A stretch of 13,772 nt of DNA from Lachnospiraceae bacterium (GTDB lineage Bacteria > Bacillota_A > Clostridia > Lachnospirales > Lachnospiraceae). Of the stretch, positions 1 to 6,825 are shown in pieces; the first letter of the stretch is position 1; each line of letters starts with the position of its first letter. Under the pieces are notes generated by a model. The model worked only from the letters and a program-made list of their open reading frames with translations. It was not told the DNA's origin and ran no database searches. The stretch is from the NCBI GenBank assembly GCA_017620975.1, contig JAGAUD010000007.1, positions 1 to 13,772 of the forward strand, written 5' to 3'. Both the position numbers and the translations under genes were made by a program.

Positions 1-2621
1 AGCTCTGTTTCTCCCTTAGGAGTAACCTTACCTACCAGAATATCACCGGCACGAACCTCCGCACCGATACGGATGATACCTCTGTCATCCAAATCTTTCA
101 GCGCATCATCACCTACACCGGGAACATCACGGGTAATTTCCTCGGGTCCCAGCTTGGTGTCACGTGCTTCTGCCTCATATTCCTCAATATGAACGGATGT
201 ATACACATCGTCCATAACCAGTCTTTCGCTTAACAGGACAGCATCCTCGTAGTTATAACCTTCCCAGGTCATGAAACCGATCAGCGGATTCTTACCAAGA
301 GCCAGTTCTCCTTCATTGGTAGAAGGACCGTCAGCAATTACCTGACCCGCTGCAACACGGTCGCCCTTGAATACGATAGGCTTCTGGTTGTAGCAGTTGG
401 ACTGGTTGCTTCGTGCAAATTTGGTCAGATGGAACTCAGCCTTCTCACCGTCATCGTAAGTCATTCTGATGGTATTGGAAGATACATAATCTACAACACC
501 GTTCTTCTTAGCTACTACGCAGACACCGGAGTCAACAGCAGTCTTCACTTCCATACCGGTACCGACAACAGGTGCTTCGGTAGTCAGAAGAGGCACAGCC
601 TGACGCTGCATGTTGGATCCCATCAGCGCACGGTTCGCATCGTCGTTCTCCAGGAAAGGAATCAATGCTGTAGCCACGGAGAATACCATCTTAGGAGATA
701 CATCCATGTAATCGAACATGGTTCTTGGATATTCCTGAGTCTCCTCACGATAACGACCTGATACTGTCTTACGGACAAAATGTCCTTCTGCATCCAGTGC
801 TTCGTTCGCCTGTGCTACATGGTAATTATCTTCCTCGTCAGCAGTCATATATACTACCTGCTCTGTAACGCGAGGGTTAGCAGGGTCAGATTTATCAATC
901 ACACGGTAAGGCGCCTCTACAAAACCATACTCATTGATACGTGCATAGCTTGCCAAAGAGTTGATCAGACCGATGTTAGGACCTTCGGGAGTCTCGATAG
1001 GACACATTCTTCCGTAGTGAGAATAATGTACATCTCGAACCTCGAATCCGGCTCTGTCTCGTGACAGACCACCGGGACCCAGTGCAGACAGACGTCTCTT
1101 ATGGGTCAGCTCACCCAGAGGGTTATTCTGATCCATGAACTGAGACAACTGTGAGGAACCGAAGAATTCCTTTACTGCTGCGGTTACCGGCTTGATATTG
1201 ATCAGAGACTGAGGTGAAATATCCTCAGCATCGTGTGTAGTCATACGCTCACGTACCACTCTTTCCATTCTGGAAAGACCGATACGGTACTGATTCTGCA
1301 GCAGTTCGCCTACTGCACGGATACGTCTGTTGCCCAGATGGTCGATATCGTCATCGTTGCCCAGACCGTACTCCAGATGCATATTATAGTTAATGGAAGC
1401 AAGGATATCTTCCTTGGTAATATGTTTTGGAACCAGTTCATATACATTTTTCTTGATAGCTTCTGCAAGCTTCTCCGGATCATCACTATACTCATCCAGA
1501 ATAGATTTCAGCACAGGATAGTATACCAGTTCATGGATGCCCAGTTCCTTCGGATTGCAGTCCACATAATGTGTCAGGTCTACCATTAAGCTGGACAGTA
1601 CCTTAACATTTCTCTCTTCTGTCTCAATATATACAAAAGGAACAGCTGCATTCTGAATCTCATCAGCCAGCTCTACAGTTACTTTCGTACCTGCAGCTGC
1701 CAGAATCTCGCCTGTGGAAGGATCCACTACATCAGCAGCCAATACCTGATTTCTGATTCTGTTACGAAGCATCAGCTTCTTATTAAATTTATATCTACCG
1801 ACTTTGGCCAAATCATATCTACGGGGATCGAAGAACATGGCGTTGATCAGAGACTCTGCACTCTCAACACTTAAAGGCTCACCGGGACGAATCTTTTTAT
1901 ATAACTCTAACAGACCCTCCTGATAATTCTCAGCAGTGTCTTTGGAAAAGCTTGCTTCGATCTTCGGTTCGTCACCGAACAACTCGCGGATCTCGTCATT
2001 GGTACCAATACCCAGTGCACGAATCAGCACAGTAATAGGTACCTTACGGGTCCTGTCCACACGTACATAAAATACATCGTTAGAATCTGTCTCGTACTCC
2101 AGCCATGCACCACGGTTAGGAATTACAGTACAGGAGAACAGTCTCTTACCGATCTTATCATGACCGATTCCATAGTAAATACCAGGAGAACGTACCAACT
2201 GGCTAACGATTACACGCTCTGCACCGTTGATAACGAAAGTTCCTGTCTCAGTCATCAGAGGGAGGTCACCCATGAAAATTTCATGTTCGCTGATTTCTTC
2301 CTTCTCCTTATTATAAAGACGAACCTTTACTTTCAAGGGAGCGGCATAAGTGGCGTCTCTCTCTTTACATTCCTCAATTGTATATTTGGCATCTTTTCTG
2401 CACAATTCGAAGCCAACAAAATCCAGACTCAGGGAACCACTGTAGTCTGCGATAGGAGAGATATCATCGAAAACTTCCTTCAAGCCTTCGTCTAAAAACC
2501 ACTGATAGGAGTCTTTCTGGACTTCAATCAGGTTGGGCATCTCTAAAACCTCTTTTTGTCTTGAATAACTCATACGCATGTTCTTGCAATTCGCAATTGG
2601 ACGTATTCTGTTCTTTTCCAT
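1..2621 (-). CDS. rpoB: RNA polymerase beta subunit, 3' part cut by window edge
   Basis: RpoB forms half of the catalytic core of cytoplasmic RNA polymerase. About 873 N-terminal codons are visible; the usual length is roughly 1200-1290, so the C-terminal part lies off the left edge. The reading frame is open throughout. The rifampicin-binding region is intact: [15 protein letters not shown], then [20 protein letters not shown] and [18 protein letters not shown]. The residues equivalent to E. coli D516, H526 and S531 are D497, H507 and S512, all in the sensitive state. I chose the ATG at 2621 (MEKNRIRP) because GGGGTGA on the minus strand ends about 7 nt before it; an in-frame ATG at 2627 sits almost on top of that site. 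The gene has its own promoter (2725-2753) and lies 321 bp behind rplL with a terminator between them. rpoC would be expected next. Confidence 0.98.
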   Translation of the reverse strand, partial: MEKNRIRPIANCKNMRMSYSRQKEVLEMPNLIEVQKDSYQWFLDEGLKEVFDDISPIADYSGSLSLDFVGFELCRKDAKYTIEECKERDATYAAPLKVKVRLYNKEKEEISEHEIFMGDLPLMTETGTFVINGAERVIVSQLVRSPGIYYGIGHDKIGKRLFSCTVIPNRGAWLEYETDSNDVFYVRVDRTRKVPITVLIRALGIGTNDEIRELFGDEPKIEASFSKDTAENYQEGLLELYKKIRPGEPLSVESAESLINAMFFDPRRYDLAKVGRYKFNKKLMLRNRIRNQVLAADVVDPSTGEILAAAGTKVTVELADEIQNAAVPFVYIETEERNVKVLSSLMVDLTHYVDCNPKELGIHELVYYPVLKSILDEYSDDPEKLAEAIKKNVYELVPKHITKEDILASINYNMHLEYGLGNDDDIDHLGNRRIRAVGELLQNQYRIGLSRMERVVRERMTTHDAEDISPQSLINIKPVTAAVKEFFGSSQLSQFMDQNNPLGELTHKRRLSALGPGGLSRDRAGFEVRDVHYSHYGRMCPIETPEGPNIGLINSLASYARINEYGFVEAPYRVIDKSDPANPRVTEQVVYMTADEEDNYHVAQANEALDAEGHFVRKTVSGRYREETQEYPRTMFDYMDVSPKMVFSVATALIPFLENDDANRALMGSNMQRQAVPLLTTEAPVVGTGMEVKTAVDSGVCVVAKKNGVVDYVSSNTIRMTYDDGEKAEFHLTKFARSNQSNCYNQKPIVFKGDRVAAGQVIADGPSTNEGELALGKNPLIGFMTWEGYNYEDAVLLSERLVMDDVYTSVHIEEYEAEARDTKLGPEEITRDVPGVGDDALKDLDDRGIIRIGAEVRAGDILVGKVTPKGETE

Positions 2622-2710
2622 TGACATTTCACCCCGTTCTTTCAGATTTGAAACCTATGTGCGTCGGTACTTCATTCTTATTATGTCTACGAATAGCATA
2701 CCTTGCCACA

Positions 2711-2722
2711 ATAGTGCACTAT
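2711..2722. promoter_or_regulatory. 12-bp perfect palindrome over the rpoB start point
   Basis: ATAGTGCACTAT reads the same on both strands and begins 2 bp downstream of the -10 box of the rpoB promoter, covering the predicted transcription start. Its position is that of a repressor operator or an initially transcribed hairpin. No regulator is identified, and a chance palindrome cannot be excluded. Confidence 0.35.
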
Positions 2723-2724
2723 CC

Positions 2725-2753
2725 ATATTAGCACAAAATTCCAACGTGGTCAA
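2725..2753 (-). promoter_or_regulatory. rpoB promoter with extended -10
   Basis: On the minus strand TTGACC (2753-2748) is separated by exactly 17 nt from TAATAT (2730-2725), and TG precedes the -10 by one base, giving an extended -10 element. Transcription would start near 2718, leaving a leader of about 95 nt before the rpoB ATG. It sits downstream of the rplL terminator, so rpoB can be expressed independently of rplJL. Confidence 0.75.
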
Positions 2754-2884
2754 GCATTTTTTCAAAAAAGTTTGAGAATCCAAACACTGAGCACCTCGTG
2801 GCAATCGTGCCAAAGGCGCGGATCCCTTTTCACTTGCATCCGCCGCCCCAGTCCCCCACCCATCCACGCGCCCTTCGCTGCAAC

Positions 2885-2917
2885 ACAAAAAGGCTGCCGT
2901 ACCTTTGTACGACAGCC
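2885..2917 (-). terminator. Intrinsic terminator after rplL
   Basis: Read on the minus strand, GGCTGTCGTAC, loop AAAG and GTACGGCAGCC form an 11-bp stem with a single G-U wobble, followed by TTTTTGTGT. It begins 25 nt after the rplL stop. In many bacteria the rplL-rpoB junction carries a partial terminator that keeps ribosomal protein and polymerase output at different levels; here the strong stem plus a separate rpoB promoter suggests nearly full separation. Confidence 0.88.
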
Positions 2918-2942
2918 CCGAAATCTCAATATGGGAATTGAC

Positions 2943-3314
2943 TTATTTAAGGGTAACCTTAGCGCCAACTTCTTCCAGTTTCTTCTTGATTTCTTCAGCT
3001 TCTTCCTTAGAAGCAGCTTCCTTCAGGGTCTTAGGAGCGTTGTCTACAACGTCCTTAGCTTCCTTCAGGCCAAGTCCGGTTACTTCACGAACAACCTTGA
3101 TAACCTTAACCTTCTCGGAACCGATCTCGGTCAGTTCTACGTCGAACTCGGTCTTCTCTTCAACTTCTGCTGCAGGGCCAGCTGCTGCTACAACAACACC
3201 TGCTGCTGCAGATACGCCGAACTCTTCTTCACAAGCTTTTACTAATTCATTTAACTCTAATACGGTTAACTCTTTGATAGCATCGATAAATTCCTGAGTG
3301 CTTAATTTAGCCAT
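2943..3314 (-). CDS. rplL: Ribosomal protein L7/L12 (bL12)
   Basis: bL12 is the stalk protein of the 50S subunit. Several copies bind L10 and recruit the translational GTPases. The 123 residues match the normal family length. The N-terminal dimerisation and L10-binding part (about 1-35, [20 protein letters not shown]) is followed by an Ala/Val-rich hinge (about 36-52) and a C-terminal factor-binding domain with the conserved [17 protein letters not shown] and the lysine-rich helix [19 protein letters not shown] lies 9 nt before the ATG. It is 113 nt downstream of rplJ in the same transcription unit and is followed by a strong terminator. Confidence 0.98.
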   Translation of the reverse strand: MAKLSTQEFIDAIKELTVLELNELVKACEEEFGVSAAAGVVVAAAGPAAEVEEKTEFDVELTEIGSEKVKVIKVVREVTGLGLKEAKDVVDNAPKTLKEAASKEEAEEIKKKLEEVGAKVTLK

Positions 3315-3427
3315 TTTAATTTTCCTCCATTTAAAATATATTGTTATGTGTCGGATTATAAATCCAATTTACAAATTGACGACTTTGCCATACTGCAAGT
3401 CTTCTCTGTCATGCTTTCGATAAGCAA

Positions 3428-3943
3428 TTATGCCTCTGCAGGTGCTTCTGCTGCAGGAGCGCCGTCCTTCTCTGCGATCTGATTCAGAACGCGAGCCAGG
3501 TTTGCAATAGGAGACTGCATGCTTCCCAGCAATCTTCCAAGCAGTACCTCTCTGGAAGGGATGTCTGCGATTTTAGCCATTCCGGCTGCATCGTATACAG
3601 TACCTTCTACTACACCGGCTTTGATTTGAAGCTTGTCAGCTTTCTTAGCGAACTCGGCCAGTACTCTTGCAGGTGCAGTTGCATCTGTGTCAGAGTAAGC
3701 CATAGCGCTGGGTCCCTCAAGGTAAGGTGCAAGACCTTCAAAATCAGTACCCTTGAACGCAAAGTTCATCATGGTGTTCTTGTAAACCTTGTAGCCAACT
3801 CCTGCTTCACGTAAATTCTTACGCAGCTGAGTATCCTGCTCTACGGTAAGTCCACGGTAATCTACCAGAACTACAGACTGAGCATCTTTAATATTAGCAG
3901 AAATCTCTTCTACAACCGGTTTCTTTAACTCGATCTTTGCCAT
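3428..3943 (-). CDS. rplJ: Ribosomal protein L10 (uL10)
   Basis: uL10 anchors the L7/L12 dimers to the GTPase-associated region of 23S rRNA and represses its own mRNA in many bacteria. The 171 residues fit the family. Visible features are the start MAKIELKKPVVEEI, the core VVLVDYRGLTVEQDTQLRKNLREAGVGYKVYKNT, and a long C-terminal L12-binding helix (PIANLARVLNQIAEKDG) ending in an Ala/Glu-rich tail. GGAGG is 7 nt before the ATG. The gene is preceded by a recognisable L10 leader with an attenuator, and part of its Shine-Dalgarno site can pair with an upstream CUCCUU. It is cotranscribed with rplL. Confidence 0.98.
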   Translation of the reverse strand: MAKIELKKPVVEEISANIKDAQSVVLVDYRGLTVEQDTQLRKNLREAGVGYKVYKNTMMNFAFKGTDFEGLAPYLEGPSAMAYSDTDATAPARVLAEFAKKADKLQIKAGVVEGTVYDAAGMAKIADIPSREVLLGRLLGSMQSPIANLARVLNQIAEKDGAPAAEAPAEA

Positions 3944-3951
3944 TTTTCTAC

Positions 3952-3980
3952 CTCCTTATAGATTTTAATGCCGAAAGGAG
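3952..3980 (-). promoter_or_regulatory. Candidate Shine-Dalgarno-masking helix before rplJ
   Basis: In the transcript CUCCUU (3980-3975) is exactly complementary to AAGGAG of the rplJ Shine-Dalgarno site (3957-3952), with 17 nt between. Formation of this 6-bp helix would hide the ribosome binding site of rplJ. It is short and not proven. Confidence 0.35.
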
Positions 3981-4040
3981 TTCAAACGAAAAGCCTGGCT
4001 TTTCGTTGCGAAATTCCCGCAGGAAATTTCAATTATAATG

Positions 4041-4067
4041 AAAAATCCCTCTGAAGACACAGAGAGA
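4041..4067 (-). terminator. Attenuator hairpin in the L10 leader
   Basis: On the minus strand TCTCTCTG, loop TGTCTT and CAGAGGGA form an 8-bp stem with one wobble, followed by TTTTTCATT. It lies about 75 nt after the predicted start and well before rplJ, so it acts as a premature terminator. The loop and adjoining base carry TGTCTTC, the exact complement of GAAGACA in the L10-binding part (4126-4120), giving a possible antiterminator pairing. Confidence 0.7.
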
Positions 4068-4149
4068 TCAATAATCACAGTGAACTCATCTCCTCGGTAG
4101 GATTTACCTTTGTACCTACTGTCTTCGGCGTGGTTTCATAACCTTGTTG

Positions 4150-4179
4150 ATAATATCATAAGGGGCTGGCACATGTCAA
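4150..4179 (-). promoter_or_regulatory. rplJL promoter with -35 inside an inverted repeat
   Basis: On the minus strand a perfect TTGACA (4179-4174) is followed after 18 nt by TATTAT (4155-4150). This would start the L10 leader near 4143. The -35 lies inside an inverted repeat: ATAAGGGG (4158-4165) and CCCCTTAT (4180-4187), extendable to 11 bp with one wobble. The spacing is 1 nt over the optimum. Confidence 0.65.
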
Positions 4180-4211
4180 CCCCTTATTTTATTTTTTCAG
4201 TAAAATCAGAT

Positions 4212-4901
4212 TTAGAACTTAGCTACACTTACTTTTACGCCAGGTCCCATGGTGCTGGTCAGAGTGATGCTCTTCAGATACTGACCCTTTAATGCACTGG
4301 GCTTAGCCTTCATGATAGCTTCCATCAGAGCGTTGAAGTTCTCCTGCAAAGCTTCTTCTGTGAAAGATGCTTTTCCAACAGGAACATGAACAATGTTGTT
4401 CTTGTCAAGTCTGTACTCGATCTTACCGGCTTTGATATCATTGATAGCCTTGGTAACATCCATGGTTACGGTACCGGCCTTAGGGTTAGGCATTAAACCT
4501 TTAGGTCCCAGTACTTTACCAAGACGACCAACTACACCCATCATATCAGGAGTAGCTACTACTACGTCAAAATCAAGCCAGCCTTCTTTCTGGATCTTAG
4601 GGATCAGCTCCTCGCCGCCTACATAATCAGCGCCTGCAGCTTCTGCCTCGCTCAGCTTATCGCCTTTTGCGAATACCAGAACTTTTACAGTCTTACCGGT
4701 TCCGTTAGGAAGAACAACTGCACCACGGATCTGCTGTTCAGCATGACGTCCGTCACAACCTGTTCTGATGTGTGCTTCGATGGTCTCATCAAACTTTGCT
4801 ACTGCGGTCTTTTTAGCCAGAGCGATTGCATCGTTCGGCTCATAGAAAACTGCGCGGTCAACTAACTTTGCAGCTTCAACATATTTCTTACCATGCTTCA
4901 T
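4212..4901 (-). CDS. rplA: Ribosomal protein L1 (uL1)
   Basis: uL1 forms the mobile L1 stalk of the 50S subunit at the tRNA exit side and represses the L11-L1 mRNA in several bacteria. The 229 residues are the usual length. Visible features are [16 protein letters not shown], the rRNA-facing [20 protein letters not shown], the inserted Rossmann-like middle domain (about 70-160) and the family signature [26 protein letters not shown] lies 7 nt before the ATG. It follows rplK by 58 nt in the same unit; a new promoter for rplJL begins just after its stop. Confidence 0.98.
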   Translation of the reverse strand: MKHGKKYVEAAKLVDRAVFYEPNDAIALAKKTAVAKFDETIEAHIRTGCDGRHAEQQIRGAVVLPNGTGKTVKVLVFAKGDKLSEAEAAGADYVGGEELIPKIQKEGWLDFDVVVATPDMMGVVGRLGKVLGPKGLMPNPKAGTVTMDVTKAINDIKAGKIEYRLDKNNIVHVPVGKASFTEEALQENFNALMEAIMKAKPSALKGQYLKSITLTSTMGPGVKVSVAKF

Positions 4902-4959
4902 TATTATACCTCCTAGGTTCCAACGACAATTTAAAATTGTCTCCCAATCAATTGATTAA

Positions 4960-5385
4960 TTAGTCTTCTACAACAATACCCATACTTCTTGCAGTACCTG
5001 CGATCATGCTCATAGCTGCTTCCAGGCTTGCTGCATTCAGATCCGGCATCTTCAGTTCTGCGATTTCCTGTAACTTAGCCTTGGAAATGGTAGCTACCTT
5101 GGTCTTGTTAGGTACTCCTGAACCAGACTTCAGGTTGCAGGCTTTCTTTAACAGTACTGCTGCAGGCGGGGTCTTGGTAATGAAGCTAAAGCTTCTGTCT
5201 GCATATACAGTAATTACAACGGGGATGATTACATCGCCCTTATCTGCTGTTCTTGCGTTGAACTGCTTTGTGAACTCAACGATGTTAACACCATGCTGTC
5301 CAAGTGCGGGACCAACTGGTGGAGCCGGTGTAGCTTTGCCGGCAGGAATCTGTAACTTGATATATCCTGTAACTTTCTTTGCCAT
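4960..5385 (-). CDS. rplK: Ribosomal protein L11 (uL11)
   Basis: uL11 binds the GTPase-associated region of 23S rRNA and takes part in factor binding and the stringent response; it is also the target region of thiopeptides. The 141-residue product has the standard length. Its N-terminal domain reads [20 protein letters not shown], then [14 protein letters not shown], and the C-terminal rRNA-binding domain contains [15 protein letters not shown] and [15 protein letters not shown]. An in-frame upstream extension to 5463 was discarded: GGAGG lies 7 nt before the ATG at 5385, and the extension is not L11-like. rplA follows 58 nt downstream. Confidence 0.98.
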   Translation of the reverse strand: MAKKVTGYIKLQIPAGKATPAPPVGPALGQHGVNIVEFTKQFNARTADKGDVIIPVVITVYADRSFSFITKTPPAAVLLKKACNLKSGSGVPNKTKVATISKAKLQEIAELKMPDLNAASLEAAMSMIAGTARSMGIVVED

Positions 5386-5470
5386 TGTGGCACCTCCTAT
5401 AATGTGGTAAATCGGCGCAGGTCCTGATGCTGCCAACCTGCTCCCACTGGAATGCTTACGCATCCTTTCT
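5386..5470 (-). promoter_or_regulatory. Structured leader before rplK (possible L1 target)
   Basis: The leader can form GGAUGC-GUAA-GCAUUC (5465-5450, one wobble, GNRA-type loop) and, 8 nt on, GCAGGU/ACCUGC (5441-5436 with 5422-5417, 13-nt loop) ahead of the GGAGG site. L1 is known to repress the L11-L1 mRNA by binding a leader structure in several bacteria, so this is a candidate site. I did not match it to a specific RNA family. Confidence 0.35.
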
Positions 5471-5475
5471 TGTTG

Positions 5476-5503
5476 CCTATATTTAACCCCTTTTCAGGTT
5501 CAA
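5476..5503 (-). promoter_or_regulatory. Weak candidate promoter for rplKA
   Basis: On the minus strand TTGAAC (5503-5498) is followed after 16 nt by TATAGG (5481-5476). Both boxes are imperfect. rplKA may instead be read through from the rpmG promoter, as no terminator is visible after nusG. Confidence 0.28.
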
Positions 5504-5542
5504 CCCCTGCGGGGATAAATACCTTTGCTTATAAAGCTTTTA

Positions 5543-6061
5543 TTAAAGTTTTCTCACTTCCGCGAAACTGATTTCAACAGGAGTCTCTCTGCCGAACAGT
5601 TCTACATTGATGGTAGCTGTCTGCTTGCCATAATCGAGTTTGGAAACCACACCAACGGTATCTTTCCATACCCCGGCAACAACGGCAATGCTGTCTCCTT
5701 CTGCAAAATCAATGGAAACATTCTCAGCTTGGATGCCGAGAGGCTTCATCTCTGCTTCTGTGAGGGGTACCGGTTTGCTTCCCGGTCCTACGAATCCGGT
5801 AACACCACGAGTGTTGCGCACAACATACCAGGTGTCATCGTTCATCTCCATATTCAGGAGTACATATCCCGGAAACATCTTCTTCTGAACAGTCTTCTTG
5901 GCACCGTTCTTAATCTCCACTACTTCCTGCAGCGGAACACGGACCTCCAGAATCTGCTCTGCAAGGTGCTTGTTGTTCTCGATTGTCTTCTCGATATTGG
6001 CTTTGACCTTGTTCTCATATCCGGAATACGTATGCACTACATACCATTTTGCCTCTGCCAT
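5543..6061 (-). CDS. nusG: Transcription termination/antitermination factor NusG
   Basis: NusG binds the RNA polymerase clamp to influence pausing, termination and coupling to ribosomes. The 172 residues comprise the NGN domain (about 1-108: MAEAKWYVVHTYSGYENKVK, the loop QKKMFPGYVLLNM, then WYVVRNTRGVTGFVGPGSKPVPL) and a C-terminal KOW domain (about 120-172, FAEGDSIAVVAGVWKDTVGVV to EVRKL). The start is the ATG at 6061, with GAGGG about 9 nt upstream; an in-frame GTG at 6070 overlaps that site and is unlikely. It lies 16 nt after secE. Confidence 0.97.
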   Translation of the reverse strand: MAEAKWYVVHTYSGYENKVKANIEKTIENNKHLAEQILEVRVPLQEVVEIKNGAKKTVQKKMFPGYVLLNMEMNDDTWYVVRNTRGVTGFVGPGSKPVPLTEAEMKPLGIQAENVSIDFAEGDSIAVVAGVWKDTVGVVSKLDYGKQTATINVELFGRETPVEISFAEVRKL

Positions 6062-6077
6062 ACAATCCACCCTCGCT

Positions 6078-6287
6078 CTAAATTGATGTTAAGAAATTCA
6101 CACCGTACTGGATAACTACATCCAACACAGCAATGATAAGTCCTACAACAACGGAAATTGCCACAACCACAACGGATTGCTTCAGAGTAGTCTGCTTGTC
6201 AGGCCATGAAATTTTCTTGAATTCAGCCTTAACACCTTTAAAAAACTGATTCTTGGGCTTGGCTTTCTTTTCTGTGGAATCTCCCAT
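6078..6287 (-). CDS. secE: Preprotein translocase subunit SecE
   Basis: SecE is the small clamp subunit of the SecYEG protein-conducting channel in the cytoplasmic membrane. The 69 residues fit the short single-span form found in Firmicutes. A charged cytoplasmic N-terminus carries the signature GVKAEFKKISWPDK (about 18-31), followed by one membrane helix (about 37-57) rich in Val and Ile. AAGGAG lies 6 nt before the ATG. The position between rpmG (31 nt upstream) and nusG (16 nt downstream) is the classic one. Confidence 0.97.
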   Translation of the reverse strand: MGDSTEKKAKPKNQFFKGVKAEFKKISWPDKQTTLKQSVVVVAISVVVGLIIAVLDVVIQYGVNFLTSI

Positions 6288-6318
6288 AGTTTACTCCTTC
6301 ACTTACTAGAACGACGGA

Positions 6319-6468
6319 TTATTTGGTTTCTTTGTGAGCGGTATGTCTCTTACAGAACTTACAATACTTCTTGGTTTCCATTCTATCAGGATGAGTCTTC
6401 TTATCCTTGGTAGTATTGTAGTTACGCTGTTTGCATTCTGTGCAAGCTAATGTAATTCTTGTACGCAT
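6319..6468 (-). CDS. rpmG: Ribosomal protein L33 (bL33), zinc-binding form
   Basis: bL33 is a small 50S protein near the E site. The 49-residue product starts [20 protein letters not shown] and keeps both CxxC pairs (C9/C12 and C36/C39), so it is the zinc-ribbon (C+) type. GGAGG lies 7 nt before the ATG. It opens the rpmG-secE-nusG unit, about 70 nt after the predicted transcription start, and secE follows 31 nt later. Confidence 0.97.
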   Translation of the reverse strand: MRTRITLACTECKQRNYNTTKDKKTHPDRMETKKYCKFCKRHTAHKETK

Positions 6469-6545
6469 ATTTCCACCTCCGTGCAATATCTGATCTTACT
6501 GATTTTACGCATAAAAAAAAGACCTAAATCTCATCTCGCCTAACT

Positions 6546-6574
6546 ACTATAGCATAAAACTTACGTCTCGTCAA
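6546..6574 (-). promoter_or_regulatory. Promoter of rpmG-secE-nusG
   Basis: On the minus strand TTGACG (6574-6569) and TATAGT (6551-6546) are exactly 17 nt apart, and TG stands one base before the -10. Transcription should start near 6539. The leader contains a run of eight U (6520-6513) but no clear hairpin before it. Confidence 0.75.
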
Positions 6575-6609
6575 TGATTTTTTATAAATCAGTCACATTT
6601 TTCGTTATA

Positions 6610-6825
6610 GTTCAGCCATAGCCCGTATGACGGGCGAATCATGCTTGCATGAATGAGCACGTTGTACGGGCTATGAGCAGAGCGCCTGCTTATGAGCAAA
6701 GATAGCTGCGAAGCAGCGGAATGCGCCCACATCACAGCATTCTTCACCCACTGCGCAATACGGGTTTTCGTACTTCTCACAGCCGCATTTGGTAATCGCA
6801 TTCCCCAGAGCCACTGCGTGGGGAG
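6610..6825. repeat. Dense inverted-repeat element between glf and rpmG, probable dispersed repeat
   Basis: This stretch is full of self-complementary segments: CATAGCCCGTA/TACGGGCTATG (6617-6627 with 6665-6675, 11 bp perfect), an alternative GCCCGT/ACGGGC (6621-6635), TCATGC/GCATGA (6639-6652), AGCAG/CTGCT (6676-6690), GCTGC/GCAGC (6705-6717), GAATGC/GCATTC (6719-6742) and CCAC/GTGG (6811-6821). The heptamer ATGAGCA occurs at 6653, 6673 and 6692. No arm is followed by a U tract on the minus strand, so it is not an ordinary terminator. The minus strand is open here in more than one frame, including a Cys-rich frame that stops at 6671-6673. The boundaries are estimates. Whether other copies exist in the genome cannot be seen from one window. 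Confidence 0.5.

Larger units (their letters stand above)
3944..4143 (-). ncRNA. L10 leader (ribosomal protein autoregulatory mRNA leader)
   Basis: The roughly 200-nt leader between the promoter and rplJ contains the conserved L10-leader signature on the minus strand (CCGAAGACAGTAGGT, then AAATCCTACCGAGG, 4126-4091). In this known RNA family L10, usually with L12, binds the leader and represses rplJL. Downstream lie an attenuator hairpin (4041-4067), two further tandem stems (GAAATTTCC/GGGAATTTC at 4010-4030, 9 bp with one wobble; AACGAAAAGC/GCTTTTCGTT at 3985-4007, 10 bp), and a helix that can mask the rplJ ribosome binding site. The family call rests on the motif and location. Confidence 0.85.

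Noticed and set aside
2764..2785. GTTTG/CAAAC hairpin followed by six T on the minus strand, as a second terminator
   Set aside because: A 5-bp mostly weak stem with a 6-nt loop is too unstable; the true terminator is at 2885-2917.
2655..2968. Minus-strand open frames in the rplL-rpoB gap
   Set aside because: They run through the rplL terminator and the rpoB promoter, overlap each other in different frames and resemble nothing.
2772..3297. Plus-strand open frames across rplL
   Set aside because: They are antisense to the unmistakable L7/L12 gene and have no ribosome binding site.
3315..3427. Small stems CAATTT/AAATTG and GGATT/AATCC between rplJ and rplL as an attenuator
   Set aside because: They are short, AT-rich and without a U tract, so a role is not supported.
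5386..5463. Longer L11 start at 5463
   Set aside because: The 26 extra residues are not L11-like and overlap a leader with the real GGAGG site just before 5385.
6589..6801. 70-residue minus-strand frame after glf as a gene
   Set aside because: No ribosome binding site or domain; it lies in the hairpin-rich repeat where other frames are open as well.
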